Source of the DNA: Paracoccaceae bacterium
Lineage (GTDB): Bacteria > Pseudomonadota > Alphaproteobacteria > Rhodobacterales > Rhodobacteraceae
NCBI GenBank assembly: GCA_013003075.1
Contig: JABDLJ010000040.1
Coordinates: 1-59,622 of the forward strand
DNA: 59,622 bases
Direction: 5' to 3'
Within the stretch, counting starts at the first letter, position 1. Each line of letters starts with the position of its first letter. This document shows, in pieces, positions 1-8,964 of the stretch. The notes below the pieces were generated by a model. It had not been told where the DNA came from. It saw only the letters and a program-made list of their open reading frames with translations, and did not search any database. The translations under genes and the position numbers were made by a program.

Positions 1-1571
1 GCAGCGCTCAGGCGGTGCTCGGCGTCGCCGACGCGCACCGCCCAGCCATCGCCGTCGCGGCGCACCTGCGCCGAGACCGCTTCGCCGCGCCAGATCAGAT
101 CGGCGCGCCAGGTCAGTGGCGCCCACAGCGCAAAGCCCGCGTGGCCGCCGGCGCGCCCCAGCCCCAGTGCCGCCAGAGCCGCCAGCGCGATGCTGCGCGC
201 GCAGGGCCGCGGCGGCGCCGAAAGCGCCTTTGCATCGCGTCCGATCAGCCCGGTATCGACGCGCCCTGCCCTGACATCCGCGTGCTCGGTCAGGCCGCGC
301 AGGAACGCCAGGTTGGTCGTCAGCCCGGCAATTCTTGTCTCGGCCAGCGCCCGCGAAAGCGCCGCCAGCGCAGCCTCCCGCGTGCGCCCATGCGCCACCA
401 ACTTGGCGATCATCGGATCGTACCAGGGGGTGATCGCATCGCCCCGACGCACGCCGGTCTCGACCCGCACGCCGCGCGGGAAGTCCAGATGCGCGATCCG
501 CCCCGTGGCGGGCAGAAACCCGGCCGGCACGTCCTCGGCGTAAAGCCGCGCTTCGACCGCGTGACCGTCAATTGCAAGCGCGTCCTGGCCCATCGGCAGC
601 CCCTCGCCCGACGCCACGCGCAACTGCCATTCGACCAGATCGACGCCGGTGATCGCCTCGGTCACGGGGTGCTCGACCTGCAATCGCGTGTTCATCTCCA
701 TGAACCAGAAGCCATCGCTGCGCAGCGGGCCAGAGCCATCGGCGATGAACTCCACCGTCCCGGCGCCGCGATAGCCGATCGCCTCGGCCGCGCGCACCGC
801 TGCGGCGCCCATCGCCGCGCGCACCGCGTCCGTCATGCCCGGCGCCGGGGCCTCTTCGATCACCTTCTGGTGGCGCCGCTGCAGCGAGCAGTCCCGCTCG
901 AAAAGATGCAGCGCTGTGGTGCCATCGCCGAAGACCTGCACCTCGATATGCCGCGGCGCAGAGATGAATTTCTCGATCAGAACGCGGTCGTTGCCGAAGG
1001 CGCCGCGCGCCTCCGAGCGGGCCGCCTTCAGCGCCGCGCCGAACCGGCCGGGGTCCTCGACCAGCCGCATTCCCTTGCCGCCGCCACCGGCGACCGCCTT
1101 GATCAGCACCGGGTAGCCGATCGCCTGCGCCTCGGCGGCCAGCGCGGCCGCGTCCTGCGCCGCGCCGTGATAGCCCGGCACGACCGGAACGCCGGCGGTT
1201 TGCATCAGCGCCTTGGCCGCGTCCTTCAGCCCCATCGCGCTGATCGCATCCGGCGCGGGCCCGATGAAGACCAGCCCGGCCTCGGCCACCGCCGCGGCAA
1301 AGCCCGGGTTCTCTGACAGAAAGCCATAGCCGGGATGGATCGCCTCGGCGCCCGCTTCGAGCGCGGCGGCGATGATCGCCGCGCCGTCCAGATAGCTTTC
1401 GGCCGCCGCGGCCGGCCCGATGCGAACGGCGCTGTCGGCCATCTCTACATGCCGGGCGCCGGCGTCGGCGTCGGAATAGACCGCGACGGTCGCCACGCCC
1501 AACCGGCGGCAGGTGTCGATGATCCGGCAGGCGATCTCGCCCCGGTTGGCGATCAAGATCGAACGGAACAT
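1..1571 (-). CDS. mccA: Methylcrotonyl-CoA carboxylase, biotin carboxylase (alpha) subunit, 3' end outside window
   Basis: Carboxylates biotin with ATP and bicarbonate; with the beta chain it converts 3-methylcrotonyl-CoA to 3-methylglutaconyl-CoA in leucine breakdown. The translation opens [18 protein letters not shown], the canonical biotin carboxylase N-terminus, and carries the ATP-grasp glycine loop GGGGKGMR near residue 165 and the [14 protein letters not shown] active-site segment near residue 290. About 523 residues are visible; the family is usually about 640-670, so the biotinyl (AMKM) domain must lie beyond the left edge. The start overlaps the end of the macro-domain gene by 19 nt, so translation is probably coupled. 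An acetyl- or propionyl-CoA carboxylase alpha chain is the alternative, but the neighbouring beta chain and isovaleryl-CoA dehydrogenase favour MCC. Confidence 0.9.
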   Translation of the reverse strand, partial: MFRSILIANRGEIACRIIDTCRRLGVATVAVYSDADAGARHVEMADSAVRIGPAAAAESYLDGAAIIAAALEAGAEAIHPGYGFLSENPGFAAAVAEAGLVFIGPAPDAISAMGLKDAAKALMQTAGVPVVPGYHGAAQDAAALAAEAQAIGYPVLIKAVAGGGGKGMRLVEDPGRFGAALKAARSEARGAFGNDRVLIEKFISAPRHIEVQVFGDGTTALHLFERDCSLQRRHQKVIEEAPAPGMTDAVRAAMGAAAVRAAEAIGYRGAGTVEFIADGSGPLRSDGFWFMEMNTRLQVEHPVTEAITGVDLVEWQLRVASGEGLPMGQDALAIDGHAVEARLYAEDVPAGFLPATGRIAHLDFPRGVRVETGVRRGDAITPWYDPMIAKLVAHGRTREAALAALSRALAETRIAGLTTNLAFLRGLTEHADVRAGRVDTGLIGRDAKALSAPPRPCARSIALAALAALGLGRAGGHAGFALWAPLTWRADLIWRGEAVSAQVRRDGDGWAVRVGDAEHRLSA

Positions 1572-2086
1572 GCGACCCCCAGTGTTTCGGCGGCATCCAG
1601 AAGGCGGCGCTCGGCATCTGCGCCATGCGAGACCAGGATCACCTCGTCCAAAGCGCCGCCTTGTTTGAGAAAGCGCGACACGTCCCGCAAGGCGATCTCG
1701 GCTGCCTGGTCCTTGGGAAACCCGTAGACGCCGGTCGAGATGGCCGGGAAGGCGACGCTGCGGCAGCCAAGCTGCGCGGCCAGCGCCAGCGCGTTGCGAT
1801 AGCAGGCCGCCAGAGCCTCTGGCTCGCCCGCGCCCCCGCCGCGCCAGACCGGGCCGACGGTGTGGATCACGTGGGCCGCCGGCAGCGCGTAGCCGCGCGT
1901 CGCCTTCGCCTCGCCGGTTCGGCAGCCGCCAAGCGTGCGGCACTCGGCCAGAAGCTGGGGTCCCGCCGCGCGGTGGATCGCGCCATCGACCCCGCCGCCG
2001 CCCAGAAGCGAGGTGTTGGCGGCATTCACGATCGCGTCCACGCCAAGCGTGGTGATGTCGGCCCGTTGCAACACGATGCGGCCCAT
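1553..2086 (-). CDS. Macro-domain protein (MacroD-type, O-acetyl-ADP-ribose deacetylase-like)
   Basis: A single macro domain of 177 residues, the full family length. The ADP-ribose-binding signature is clear: [20 protein letters not shown] at residues 17-36 (with the conserved Asn and the Asp of the GGVDGAI loop) and STGVYGFP near residue 127. Members hydrolyse O-acetyl-ADP-ribose or remove mono-ADP-ribose from proteins; which applies here cannot be read from sequence. The ATG at 2086 has a strong GGAGG about 8 nt upstream, which decides against the longer frame starting near 2245. It sits between mccB (115 nt gap) and mccA (19 nt overlap), an unusual place for it. Confidence 0.9.
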   Translation of the reverse strand: MGRIVLQRADITTLGVDAIVNAANTSLLGGGGVDGAIHRAAGPQLLAECRTLGGCRTGEAKATRGYALPAAHVIHTVGPVWRGGGAGEPEALAACYRNALALAAQLGCRSVAFPAISTGVYGFPKDQAAEIALRDVSRFLKQGGALDEVILVSHGADAERRLLDAAETLGVACSVRS

Positions 2087-2201
2087 CAAGCCCTCCTTGC
2101 CCCCGCATAGCAGGCGCATTCGCAAAATCCGCGCGCGCCGGATGGCCCCGCAAGGCCCCGCCGGCCCGCTGGCCCGGCGCGCGTCTGCAACCCGGCCCGC
2201 C

Positions 2202-3806
2202 TCACATCCGAAAGACGCCGAACCGCGTCTCTGGGATCGGCGCATTCAGCGCCGCGCGCAGGCTGAGCCCCAGAACCTCGCGGCTTTTGCGCGGGTCTAT
2301 GATGCCGTCATCCCAAAGCCGCGCGCTGGCATAAAGCGCGTGCGACTGGCGCTCGAACATCTCTTCGGTAGGGCGGCGGAAGGCGGCCTCGTCCTCGGGC
2401 GTGAAGATCTCGCCGCGCCGCTCCAGCCCCTCGCGCCTGACCTGCGCCAGAACGCCGGCGGCCTGCGCGCCGCCCATCACCGCGATGCGCGAGGCCGGCC
2501 AGGTCCACACAAAGCGCGGATCATAGGCGCGCCCCGCCATCCCGTAATTGCCCGCGCCATACGAGCCGCCGACGATCATGGTGATCTTCGGCACCGCCGT
2601 CGTCGCCACGGCAGTGACCATCTTGGCGCCGTGCCGGGCGATGCCCTCGTTCTCGTATTTCTTGCCGACCATGAAGCCGGTGATGTTCTGCAGGAAGATC
2701 AGGGGGATGCGCCGCTGGCTGCACAGCTCTATGAAATGCGCGCCCTTTTGCGCCGCGTCCGAAAACAGAACGCCGTTTGAGGCGACGATCCCCACCGGGC
2801 AGCCCTCGATATGGGCAAAGCCGGTCACCAGCGTCTCGCCGAAAAGCGGTTTGAAGGCATCAAGGCGCGAGCCATCGACGATGCGCGCGATCACCTCGTG
2901 GATGTCGAAGGGCTTGCGCGCATCGGGCGGCACGAGACCAAGAAGCTCTTCGGGATCGTAGGCCGGCGGCTCGGGCGCGGCCCAGGCGACGCTGTTCGGC
3001 GCGGTGCGGTTCAAAGAGCCAACCGCCTGCCGGGCCAGCGCCAGCGCATGGGCGTCGTCCTCGGCCAGCATGTCGGCCACGCCCGACAGCCGGGCATGCA
3101 CCTCGCCGCCGCCCAGCTCTTCGGCGGTGACCACCTCGCCGGTCGCGGCCTTCACAAGGGGCGGGCCGGCCAGAAAGATCGTGCCCTGGTTGCGCACGAT
3201 GATCGAGACATCCGACATCGCCGGAACATAGGCCCCGCCGGCGGTGCACGAGCCCATCACGACGGCGATCTGCGCGATGCCGGCCGCGCTCATCTGCGCC
3301 TGGTTGAAGAAGATGCGCCCGAAATGGTCGCGATCGGGGAAGACCTCGTCCTGGTTCGGCAGGTTGGCGCCGCCGCTGTCGACCAGATAGATGCACGGCA
3401 GGTGGCAGGCAGCGGCGATCTCTTGCGCGCGCAGGTGCTTCTTGACGCTCATCGGGTAGTAGGTGCCGCCTTTGACGGTGGCATCGTTGCACACCACCAT
3501 CACGTCCTGGCCCATCACCCGGCCCACTCCTGCGATCACCCCGGCGCAAGGGGCGGCGCCATCGTACATCTCGTGCGCCGCGGTCGCGCCCACTTCCAGA
3601 AACGGCGATCCGGGGTCGACAAGTCCCGCCACCCGGTCGCGGGGCAGCATCTTGCCGCGCGAGACATGACGCTCGCGCGGCCGCGCGCCGCCGCCCGCCG
3701 CCGCAAACTCTGCCGCCTGCTGCGCCAGCGCCAGCGCGGCCAGCTGCGCCTCGCGGTTGGCCCGGAATTTCTCTGAATTCACCGGGGTATGCGAGACGAT
3801 CTTCAT
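2202..3806 (-). CDS. mccB: Methylcrotonyl-CoA carboxylase, carboxyltransferase (beta) subunit
   Basis: Transfers CO2 from carboxybiotin to 3-methylcrotonyl-CoA. At 534 residues it is the usual length of MCC beta chains. The sequence shows the crotonase-fold carboxyltransferase features: [20 protein letters not shown] near residue 140, [15 protein letters not shown] near 185, and a C-terminal half with [20 protein letters not shown] near residue 415, all typical of MCC beta rather than PCC beta. The ATG overlaps the upstream lprI-like gene by 4 nt (ATGA). Followed by macro and mccA in the same operon. Confidence 0.95.
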   Translation of the reverse strand: MKIVSHTPVNSEKFRANREAQLAALALAQQAAEFAAAGGGARPRERHVSRGKMLPRDRVAGLVDPGSPFLEVGATAAHEMYDGAAPCAGVIAGVGRVMGQDVMVVCNDATVKGGTYYPMSVKKHLRAQEIAAACHLPCIYLVDSGGANLPNQDEVFPDRDHFGRIFFNQAQMSAAGIAQIAVVMGSCTAGGAYVPAMSDVSIIVRNQGTIFLAGPPLVKAATGEVVTAEELGGGEVHARLSGVADMLAEDDAHALALARQAVGSLNRTAPNSVAWAAPEPPAYDPEELLGLVPPDARKPFDIHEVIARIVDGSRLDAFKPLFGETLVTGFAHIEGCPVGIVASNGVLFSDAAQKGAHFIELCSQRRIPLIFLQNITGFMVGKKYENEGIARHGAKMVTAVATTAVPKITMIVGGSYGAGNYGMAGRAYDPRFVWTWPASRIAVMGGAQAAGVLAQVRREGLERRGEIFTPEDEAAFRRPTEEMFERQSHALYASARLWDDGIIDPRKSREVLGLSLRAALNAPIPETRFGVFRM

Positions 3807-4324
3807 TTCACCTCTTCCAGGACAGCCTCTAGATCGAGCGCCTGGCGCGCGGTCAGCCGCATCAGGCAGGCCAGCTGCGCCGAGTTGGCCAGCGAGCCGC
3901 TGTCGTACCGCAGGCGGCTGTATTGGCAGGCAGTGTCGCGAAACCGGATCCAGTCGCGCTGCATGTGGCGAAGCGCCTTGGCGCGAGACGGCAGGCTCCA
4001 GCCCTCGGGGCGGCTGTCGTCAAGCGCCCTCTCCAGCGGCAAAAGCTCGGCAAAGGCGTCGTTGAGCCGCGTGTCCCACAGCTGCGCCTCCTGGCCGAGG
4101 CAAAACCCGATCACCGCGGTGTTGGCGCCGTCCGGATGGGTCATGCAGGCATTGGCCGACTGCCCGACGCAGTCGGTCTTCGCGGCGCGGCCGACAGCGT
4201 CGGCCAGGCACGCCTCGGTGGCATCGGGCGTGAAGCGCGGATCGGCGGCTCGCGCCGCCGGCGGGCCAAGGACCACAAGACCGAGCGCAAGCGCCCCGAC
4301 GCCCAATATACACAACGTTCTCAT
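3803..4324 (-). CDS. Exported lysozyme-inhibitor LprI-like (DUF1311) protein
   Basis: 173 residues from the ATG at 4324, which follows AAAGGAG; an upstream in-frame start at 4393 gives only a non-signal extension. The N-terminus is a Sec signal peptide with cleavage probably after ARA (residue 26). The mature part is Cys-containing and ends with the DUF1311 pattern: [12 protein letters not shown], then [15 protein letters not shown]. Family members are periplasmic; the founding one, LprI of mycobacteria, was described as a lysozyme inhibitor, but most bacterial members are uncharacterised. It overlaps mccB by 4 nt, so it is co-translated inside the leucine operon with no obvious metabolic link. 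Confidence 0.8.
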   Translation of the reverse strand: MRTLCILGVGALALGLVVLGPPAARAADPRFTPDATEACLADAVGRAAKTDCVGQSANACMTHPDGANTAVIGFCLGQEAQLWDTRLNDAFAELLPLERALDDSRPEGWSLPSRAKALRHMQRDWIRFRDTACQYSRLRYDSGSLANSAQLACLMRLTARQALDLEAVLEEVK

Positions 4325-4367
4325 CTTGGCTCCTTTCCCGGCGGCGCCGCGCAGGCCGCGCCGCCGC

Positions 4368-5114
4368 TCAACTGCGATACTCCGGGTTTTCATGGTCGAA
4401 CCGCGCTCCGGCGCTCCAGGCCTCGCGGTTGTTGCCGTGGTTGCTGTAGCCGCCGGCGTCCCGCAGCATCTTCGCCAGGTGCATCAGGTTCCAGGTCATT
4501 ATGGTGGTGTTGCGCTGGGTGAATTCGTTGTCGAACCCCACCCGGCCGCCGCCCTCGATCTGGTCGCCATAGGACGGCCCCGGCCCCGCCTCGCCGATCC
4601 AGCCGCAATCGGCCTGCGGCGGAATGGTATAGCCCAGGTGGCTGAGCGCATAGCCGATGGTCATCGCGCAATGCTTGATCCCGTCCTCGTTGCCGGTGAC
4701 CGCGCAGCCGCCGACCTTGCCGTAGAACACCGACTGACCCTTGTCGTTCAGCATCGCCGACATCGCATAGAGCCGCTCGATCAGGATCCGGCAGACAGAG
4801 CTTTCCTCGCCCAGCCAGATCGGCGTGCCGATCACCAGGATATCGGCCGCCTTCACCTTCCGCCAGAGCGCCGGCCAGTCGTCGCGGTCCCAGCCATGTT
4901 CGGTCATGTCGGGGTAGATGCCGGGCGGCACGTCGTGGCTCAGCATATGCAGATGCTCGGTCGCCACCCCGTGCTTGTCCATGATCGCCGACGAGACGTT
5001 CATCAACAGCTTGGTGTGGCTCTCGGACGGCTGCTTTTTAAGCGAGGTGTTGACGAAAAGCGCCTTGAGCCCGGTGAAATCGGGCGCGGGATCGGTTTTG
5101 GGAACCTCTGGCAT
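4368..5114 (-). CDS. Flavodoxin-family NAD(P)H-dependent oxidoreductase
   Basis: 248 residues. The flavodoxin-like fold is indicated by the first strand KALFVNTSLKK and FMN loop near residue 20, the second loop ADILVIGTPIWLGEESSVCR near residue 94 and KVGGCAVTGNEDG near residue 135, all typical of NADPH-dependent FMN reductases. The ATG at 5114 follows an AAGGAAAA element and removes 111 implausible N-terminal residues of the open frame. Substrate unknown; probably a soluble quinone or flavin reductase. Its position inside the isovaleryl-CoA/MCC operon (26 nt after the preceding gene, 43 nt before the next) suggests co-transcription. Confidence 0.8.
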   Translation of the reverse strand: MPEVPKTDPAPDFTGLKALFVNTSLKKQPSESHTKLLMNVSSAIMDKHGVATEHLHMLSHDVPPGIYPDMTEHGWDRDDWPALWRKVKAADILVIGTPIWLGEESSVCRILIERLYAMSAMLNDKGQSVFYGKVGGCAVTGNEDGIKHCAMTIGYALSHLGYTIPPQADCGWIGEAGPGPSYGDQIEGGGRVGFDNEFTQRNTTIMTWNLMHLAKMLRDAGGYSNHGNNREAWSAGARFDHENPEYRS

Positions 5115-5140
5115 GCGCTTTTTCCTTTTCTTGCCGTGTT

Positions 5141-5440
5141 TCAGGTTTCGGGCGGCAGCTGGCCGGGGTCGATCAGCGCCCCGTTCCGGGTGATAGCATA
5201 CCGGCGCAGATCCTGCCCGGTTCCGCAACTGACCATCAGCCAGACAGGTTCGCGCCCGCCGGGCACGGCGATGCAGTCGGTCAGCGCGCCGCCGGTCTCG
5301 GCGACATAGACCGCCGCGGCGCGGCCGATCGCATCGGTTTCGGTCATCTGCTGGCGCGAGAGCCCGGCCTTGAGCCCCAGCGCCGCCGCCGCAAGACTGA
5401 GAAGCGCACCCGAAGCGAGGATCGCGCGCCGCCCGGTCAT
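5141..5440 (-). CDS. Small exported protein of unknown function
   Basis: 99 residues. The N-terminus (MTGRRAILASGALLSLAAAA) is a signal peptide or membrane anchor, with an RR pair that need not be Tat. The remainder has two cysteines (in LTDCIAVPGG and LMVSCGTG) that could form a disulfide, and no motif I recognise. The ATG overlaps the stop of the preceding gene as ATGA, evidence that it is translated as part of the operon. The open frame continues upstream to 5710 but only antisense-like sequence is found there. Confidence 0.6.
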   Translation of the reverse strand: MTGRRAILASGALLSLAAAALGLKAGLSRQQMTETDAIGRAAAVYVAETGGALTDCIAVPGGREPVWLMVSCGTGQDLRRYAITRNGALIDPGQLPPET

Positions 5441-6030
5441 GCGGCATCCCGCAACATCAGTTTGCGCAGCTTTGCGGCCACGGGTGCGCGTGCGCCGGCG
5501 GTCAGGAACACGCTTGGGATCTTCATCAGGAAGCCCTGAAAGGGGCCGCGGCGGGCCGCTTTGCGGTCCTCGGCCTCGATGTATTCGATCAGCGCGGCCA
5601 GCGCGGGCCTGTCCATCGCCCAAAGCACGTGGCCCTTGTGCTCGATCGTCAAGAACGCATCCTGGGGCCAGTGAAGCGCGTGTTTGCGCCGCGCGCCGCA
5701 TGACAGGCACACCGCCGCACCGGCATCGACCGGCATTTCGGGGCCGAGCCGCCAGGCCCGTCGCCAGCCGGTCTTGCGGTAGCCCTCGGGCAGATCGCCG
5801 ATGTCGCGAAGCGGCCGGGCCAGGCCGGGGTAGTGCACCGCGATGTCATAGTAGCCGTGCCAGAAAACCCGCTTGACCTCGAAATCGCGGGAGGCCTCGA
5901 AGAAGGGCCGGTCCGCTTTGCGCGCAATGCGCCGGGCGGCGGCGAAGGCAAACTGCGCCTCGGCGCCGCATTCCGGGCACCCGATGGCCAGCCCGTCGGC
6001 CAGGGGGGTCCAGCTTTTGCACGGGCTCAC
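5437..6030 (-). CDS. Hypothetical protein with two CXXC pairs (zinc-ribbon-like)
   Basis: 197 residues from a GTG start whose GTGA overlaps the stop of the dehydrogenase gene; no ATG in the frame gives a sensible N-terminus. Two Cys pairs, CPEC at 18-21 and CLSC at 108-111, suggest a structural zinc site bringing the two segments together. The middle is rich in aromatic residues (VFWHGYYDIAVHYPG). I do not recognise the family. Tight coupling to isovaleryl-CoA dehydrogenase places it in the leucine operon. Confidence 0.65.
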   Translation of the reverse strand: MSPCKSWTPLADGLAIGCPECGAEAQFAFAAARRIARKADRPFFEASRDFEVKRVFWHGYYDIAVHYPGLARPLRDIGDLPEGYRKTGWRRAWRLGPEMPVDAGAAVCLSCGARRKHALHWPQDAFLTIEHKGHVLWAMDRPALAALIEYIEAEDRKAARRGPFQGFLMKIPSVFLTAGARAPVAAKLRKLMLRDAA

Positions 6031-7190
6031 CGCATCGCTCCCATCATCTCGCGGCCGATCAGCATGCGCCGGATCTCGGAGGTGCCGGCGCCGATCTCCA
6101 TCAGCTTGGCGTCGCGGAAAAGCCGCGCGACCGGCGCATCGGCCAGAAACCCCGCCCCGCCCAGCGCCTGCACCGCCTGGTGGGCGGCCTTCATCGCCTC
6201 TTCGCTGGCATAAAGCACGCAAGCTGCGGCATCGGCGCGAGTGACGCGGCCGCGGTCGCAGGCGCGGGCGACCTCGTAGAGATAGGCGCGCGCCGAATTA
6301 AGCGCGGTGTACATGTCGGCGATCTTGCCCTGCATCAGCTGGAATTCCCCGACCGGGCGGCCAAATTGCCTGCGCTCTGCGATATAGGGCATCACCTCGT
6401 CAAGGCAGGCCGCCATGATCCCGGTGCCGACGCCGGCCAGCACCACCCGCTCGTAATCGAGCCCCGACATCAGTACCGCCACGCCACGCCCCTCGTCCCC
6501 GAGCACGTTGTCGAAGGGCACTTCGACGTCGTCGAAGATCAACTCGGCAGTGTTGGAGCCACGCATCCCCAACTTGTCCAGATGCGGGCCGGTGGAAAAG
6601 CCCGTCATCGCCTTTTCGACGATAAGGGCGGTGATGCCCCTGGCGCCTGCATCGGGGTCGGTCTTGGCATAGACCACAAGCGTGTCGGCATCGGGCCCGT
6701 TGGTGATCCAGAACTTGGCGCCGTTCAGCCGGTAGTGATCGTTGCGCTTTTCGGCCCGCAGGGTCATCGACACTACGTCCGAGCCGGCGCCCGCCTCCGA
6801 CATCGCCAGCGCGCCGACATGCGCGCCCGAAATCAGACCGGGCAGGAATTTCGCCTTCTGCGCGGATGATCCGTTCAGCGCGATCTGGTTGACGCAAAGG
6901 TTGGAATGCGCGCCATAGGACAGCGCCACCGAGGCCGAGGCGCGGGCGACCTCTTCCACCGCGACGGTATGCGCAAGATAGCCCATCCCGGCCCCGCCAT
7001 CGCCCTCTGGCACGGTGATCCCCAAAAGGCCCAGATCGCCCATCTCGCGCCAAAGCTCATGGGCAAACGCGTTGTCCCGGTCGATAGCGGCCGAAAGCGG
7101 TTTGACACGCTCTTGCGCCCAGCGGTGCACCATGTCGCGCAGCGCGTTCACATCGTCGCCAAGGTCGAACTCCATCGAGGCGGTGAACAT
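6027..7190 (-). CDS. liuA: Isovaleryl-CoA dehydrogenase
   Basis: FAD-dependent oxidation of isovaleryl-CoA to 3-methylcrotonyl-CoA, the step feeding the MCC encoded downstream. 387 residues, normal for the acyl-CoA dehydrogenase family. ALAMSEAGAGSD (127-138) and KFWITNGPDAD are the family signatures, and the IVD-type catalytic glutamate is visible in GLDYERVVLAG (E247), rather than the C-terminal position used by short/medium-chain enzymes. IGAGTSEIRRMLIGREM closes the protein. First gene of the minus-strand operon; a perfect palindrome lies 20 nt upstream of the ATG. Confidence 0.95.
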   Translation of the reverse strand: MFTASMEFDLGDDVNALRDMVHRWAQERVKPLSAAIDRDNAFAHELWREMGDLGLLGITVPEGDGGAGMGYLAHTVAVEEVARASASVALSYGAHSNLCVNQIALNGSSAQKAKFLPGLISGAHVGALAMSEAGAGSDVVSMTLRAEKRNDHYRLNGAKFWITNGPDADTLVVYAKTDPDAGARGITALIVEKAMTGFSTGPHLDKLGMRGSNTAELIFDDVEVPFDNVLGDEGRGVAVLMSGLDYERVVLAGVGTGIMAACLDEVMPYIAERRQFGRPVGEFQLMQGKIADMYTALNSARAYLYEVARACDRGRVTRADAAACVLYASEEAMKAAHQAVQALGGAGFLADAPVARLFRDAKLMEIGAGTSEIRRMLIGREMMGAMR

Positions 7191-7209
7191 GCGGGGATCA
7201 ATCCTTTAT

Positions 7210-7223
7210 TGAACACTTGTTCA
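7210..7223. promoter_or_regulatory. Perfect inverted repeat, putative operator of the liu operon
   Basis: TGAACA-CT-TGTTCA, two 6-nt perfect half-sites with a 2-nt centre, flanked by AT-rich bases in an otherwise GC-rich region. It lies 20 nt upstream of the isovaleryl-CoA dehydrogenase start, where it would overlap promoter elements. The form resembles sites of TetR-family repressors controlling acyl-CoA metabolism; no regulator gene is adjacent, so the binding protein is unknown. Confidence 0.6.
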
Positions 7224-7249
7224 TTTATTACCAGCCAGTGCGATTCGCG

Positions 7250-7690
7250 TCAATCGGGCGCGCCGAAGCGCGGGTGGGTCCAGCGGCGTTCTTCGCCCGT
7301 CAGGGGATGGCGCGCCAGCACCTCGGCATATTCGCCGGCCAGCCGCTTGCCCCAGGCCGGGCTCATGGTGCGCAGCATGGCGATATGCGGCGCCATCCAG
7401 TTCCAGCGCGAATAGCCGTTGCGGCGCGCGGCGCTTTCCTGGGCAAGCGCCAGCTCCAGCGTGGCTGCGCGCAGCAGGTGATAGGCGGCCTCATCGGGGC
7501 TCAGCCCGTCCCGGCGGCGCAGCTCCTTGCCGCGCTCCTCCACGACGTAGGACAGCGTCGCGCCGGTCATCTCGATATGCGGGCTGCCGTCGCCGAGGGG
7601 TGCGGTGCGCACGATCACTGGCGGCAGCGGCTGTTCCAGCCGCGCGGCCCGCTCGCGCAGAAGGCCGCGAAGCTCGGCCAGAGCGGTCAC
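7250..7690 (-). CDS. Imm63-like (immunity protein 63 family) protein
   Basis: 146 residues from a GTG start that overlaps the stop of the aminotransferase gene (GTGA). The pattern of a small strand-rich N-terminal part (GDGSPHIEMTGATLSYVVEERG at 33-54), a helical middle with DEAAYHLLRAATLELA, and a final AEVLARHPL resembles Imm63-family proteins. That family was named from polymorphic toxin systems but is also found as orphans. No toxin gene is nearby. The assignment rests on remembered family patterns, without a search. Confidence 0.5.
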   Translation of the reverse strand: MTALAELRGLLRERAARLEQPLPPVIVRTAPLGDGSPHIEMTGATLSYVVEERGKELRRRDGLSPDEAAYHLLRAATLELALAQESAARRNGYSRWNWMAPHIAMLRTMSPAWGKRLAGEYAEVLARHPLTGEERRWTHPRFGAPD

Positions 7691-8895
7691 TCGGCGGCGG
7701 CGCGGCGGGCGCGGGCCATCACCTCTTCGCGGATGACCTCGGCAATGACACGGCAGTCGTCCTGGCTGAACGTCAGCGGCAGGCGCATGTCGATCAGGGC
7801 GGCCAGCACCCGATCGGTCTGCGGCAGGTCCGGCGGCGCGGCATAGCCCCAGTGATCGTAGCGCGAGGTATAGCCGCGCGCGATATCGTCGCCGAACCAT
7901 TTCAGCTCGACCCCGCGGGCCTTGCAGGCCGCAACCAGGCTCCGGACAGCCGCGCCGTCCCAGTTTGGCAGGCGAAACTGCAACGACGAGCCGACGCGCA
8001 CCGCCTTGGGGTCGCGCGCGATCAGCGCAAGGCCGGGGGTATTGCGCAGCCCCTCTTCCATCGCGTCATGCAGCGCCGCCCAGCGCGCCACCTGGTCCGG
8101 CAGCGCCGCCAGCTGCGGGCGCAGGATCGCGGCGCGCAGGTTGTCCATCCGGCCCGAGATGTTGGGCACCTCGGTGCGCAGGCGCTCGAAGACCTCCGGC
8201 TCCGGTGCGGCCTCATGCCGGTCGTACAGCATGTACGAGCCCGACAGCAGCACCGCCCGCGCCGCAAGCTCGGGATCGTTGGTGGTCAGAAAGCCGCCCT
8301 CGCCCGAATTGATGTGCTTGTAGGTCTGCGCCGAAAAGCAGGCGATGGTCCCGTGCGTGCCCGACGGCGCGCCGCCCCAGCTGCCGCCCATCGTGTGGGC
8401 GCAGTCCTCGATGATCCAAAGACCATGATCGCGGGCTATCCGCTGCACGGCCTCCATATCGGGCTGGTGCCCGCGCATATGGCTGAGCATCAGCACCTTG
8501 GCGCCCGTGGCCGCTGCCTGCGCCTCAAGATGCGCCAGATCGATGGTCAGGCTCTCGGTGCTCTCGACGAAAACCGGCCGCGCCCCGATCGCCGCGATCG
8601 CGCCCGGCACCGGGGCCAGCGTGAAGGCGTTGGTCAGCACCGGCGCGCCCGGCGCAACCCCAAGCGCCCGAAGCGCGCAGCCCAGCGCGTAGCCCCCCGA
8701 GGCAACCGCCAGGCAGTATCGCACGCCAAGGTATGCCGCGAATTCCACCTCCAGCGCCGCGGTCTGGGACCGCTCGCCCTCGGCCACGTTGTAGCGGTGC
8801 AGGCGGCCCGACCGCATCACGCGGATGGCGGCCTCGATGGCGTCTTGGGGGATCGGCTCTTGCTGGGTAAAGCTGCCGGTAAAGCGCGTGGTCAT
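7687..8895 (-). CDS. DegT/DnrJ/EryC1/StrS family PLP-dependent aminotransferase
   Basis: Fold-type I sugar-aminotransferase-like protein of 402 residues. The PLP lysine is K193 in SAQTYKHINSGEGG and the cofactor-binding aspartate is D164 in WIIEDCAHTMGG, as in ArnB/DegT enzymes. Family members transaminate keto-sugars bound to nucleotides. The ATG at 8895 has AAGGAG 10 nt upstream; the longer frame runs back through a 17-bp tandem duplication. It precedes the Imm63-like gene and follows a HAD phosphatase. It could in principle serve the nonulosonic acid locus 26 kb away, but its sequence does not look like LegC. Confidence 0.85.
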   Translation of the reverse strand: MTTRFTGSFTQQEPIPQDAIEAAIRVMRSGRLHRYNVAEGERSQTAALEVEFAAYLGVRYCLAVASGGYALGCALRALGVAPGAPVLTNAFTLAPVPGAIAAIGARPVFVESTESLTIDLAHLEAQAAATGAKVLMLSHMRGHQPDMEAVQRIARDHGLWIIEDCAHTMGGSWGGAPSGTHGTIACFSAQTYKHINSGEGGFLTTNDPELAARAVLLSGSYMLYDRHEAAPEPEVFERLRTEVPNISGRMDNLRAAILRPQLAALPDQVARWAALHDAMEEGLRNTPGLALIARDPKAVRVGSSLQFRLPNWDGAAVRSLVAACKARGVELKWFGDDIARGYTSRYDHWGYAAPPDLPQTDRVLAALIDMRLPLTFSQDDCRVIAEVIREEVMARARRAAAE

Positions 8896-8908
8896 CAGAC
8901 GGCTCCTT

Positions 8909-8942
8909 GTCCAGAGGCAGGGTGGGTCCAGAGGCAGGGTGG
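8909..8942. repeat. 17-bp perfect tandem duplication
   Basis: Two adjacent identical copies of GTCCAGAGGCAGGGTGG immediately upstream of the aminotransferase ribosome-binding site (on the minus strand). The duplication is outside the chosen coding start. Confidence 0.9.
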
Positions 8943-8964
8943 CGCGCCGCGGCGCCTGCGTCAA

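Noticed and set aside
7687-8895. DegT-family protein as the missing LegC of the nonulosonic acid pathway
   Set aside because: It has the PLP lysine, but its N-terminus and motifs do not resemble LegC as I know it, and it lies 26 kb away in a housekeeping context with a phosphatase and Imm63-like gene. It remains a fallback to test.
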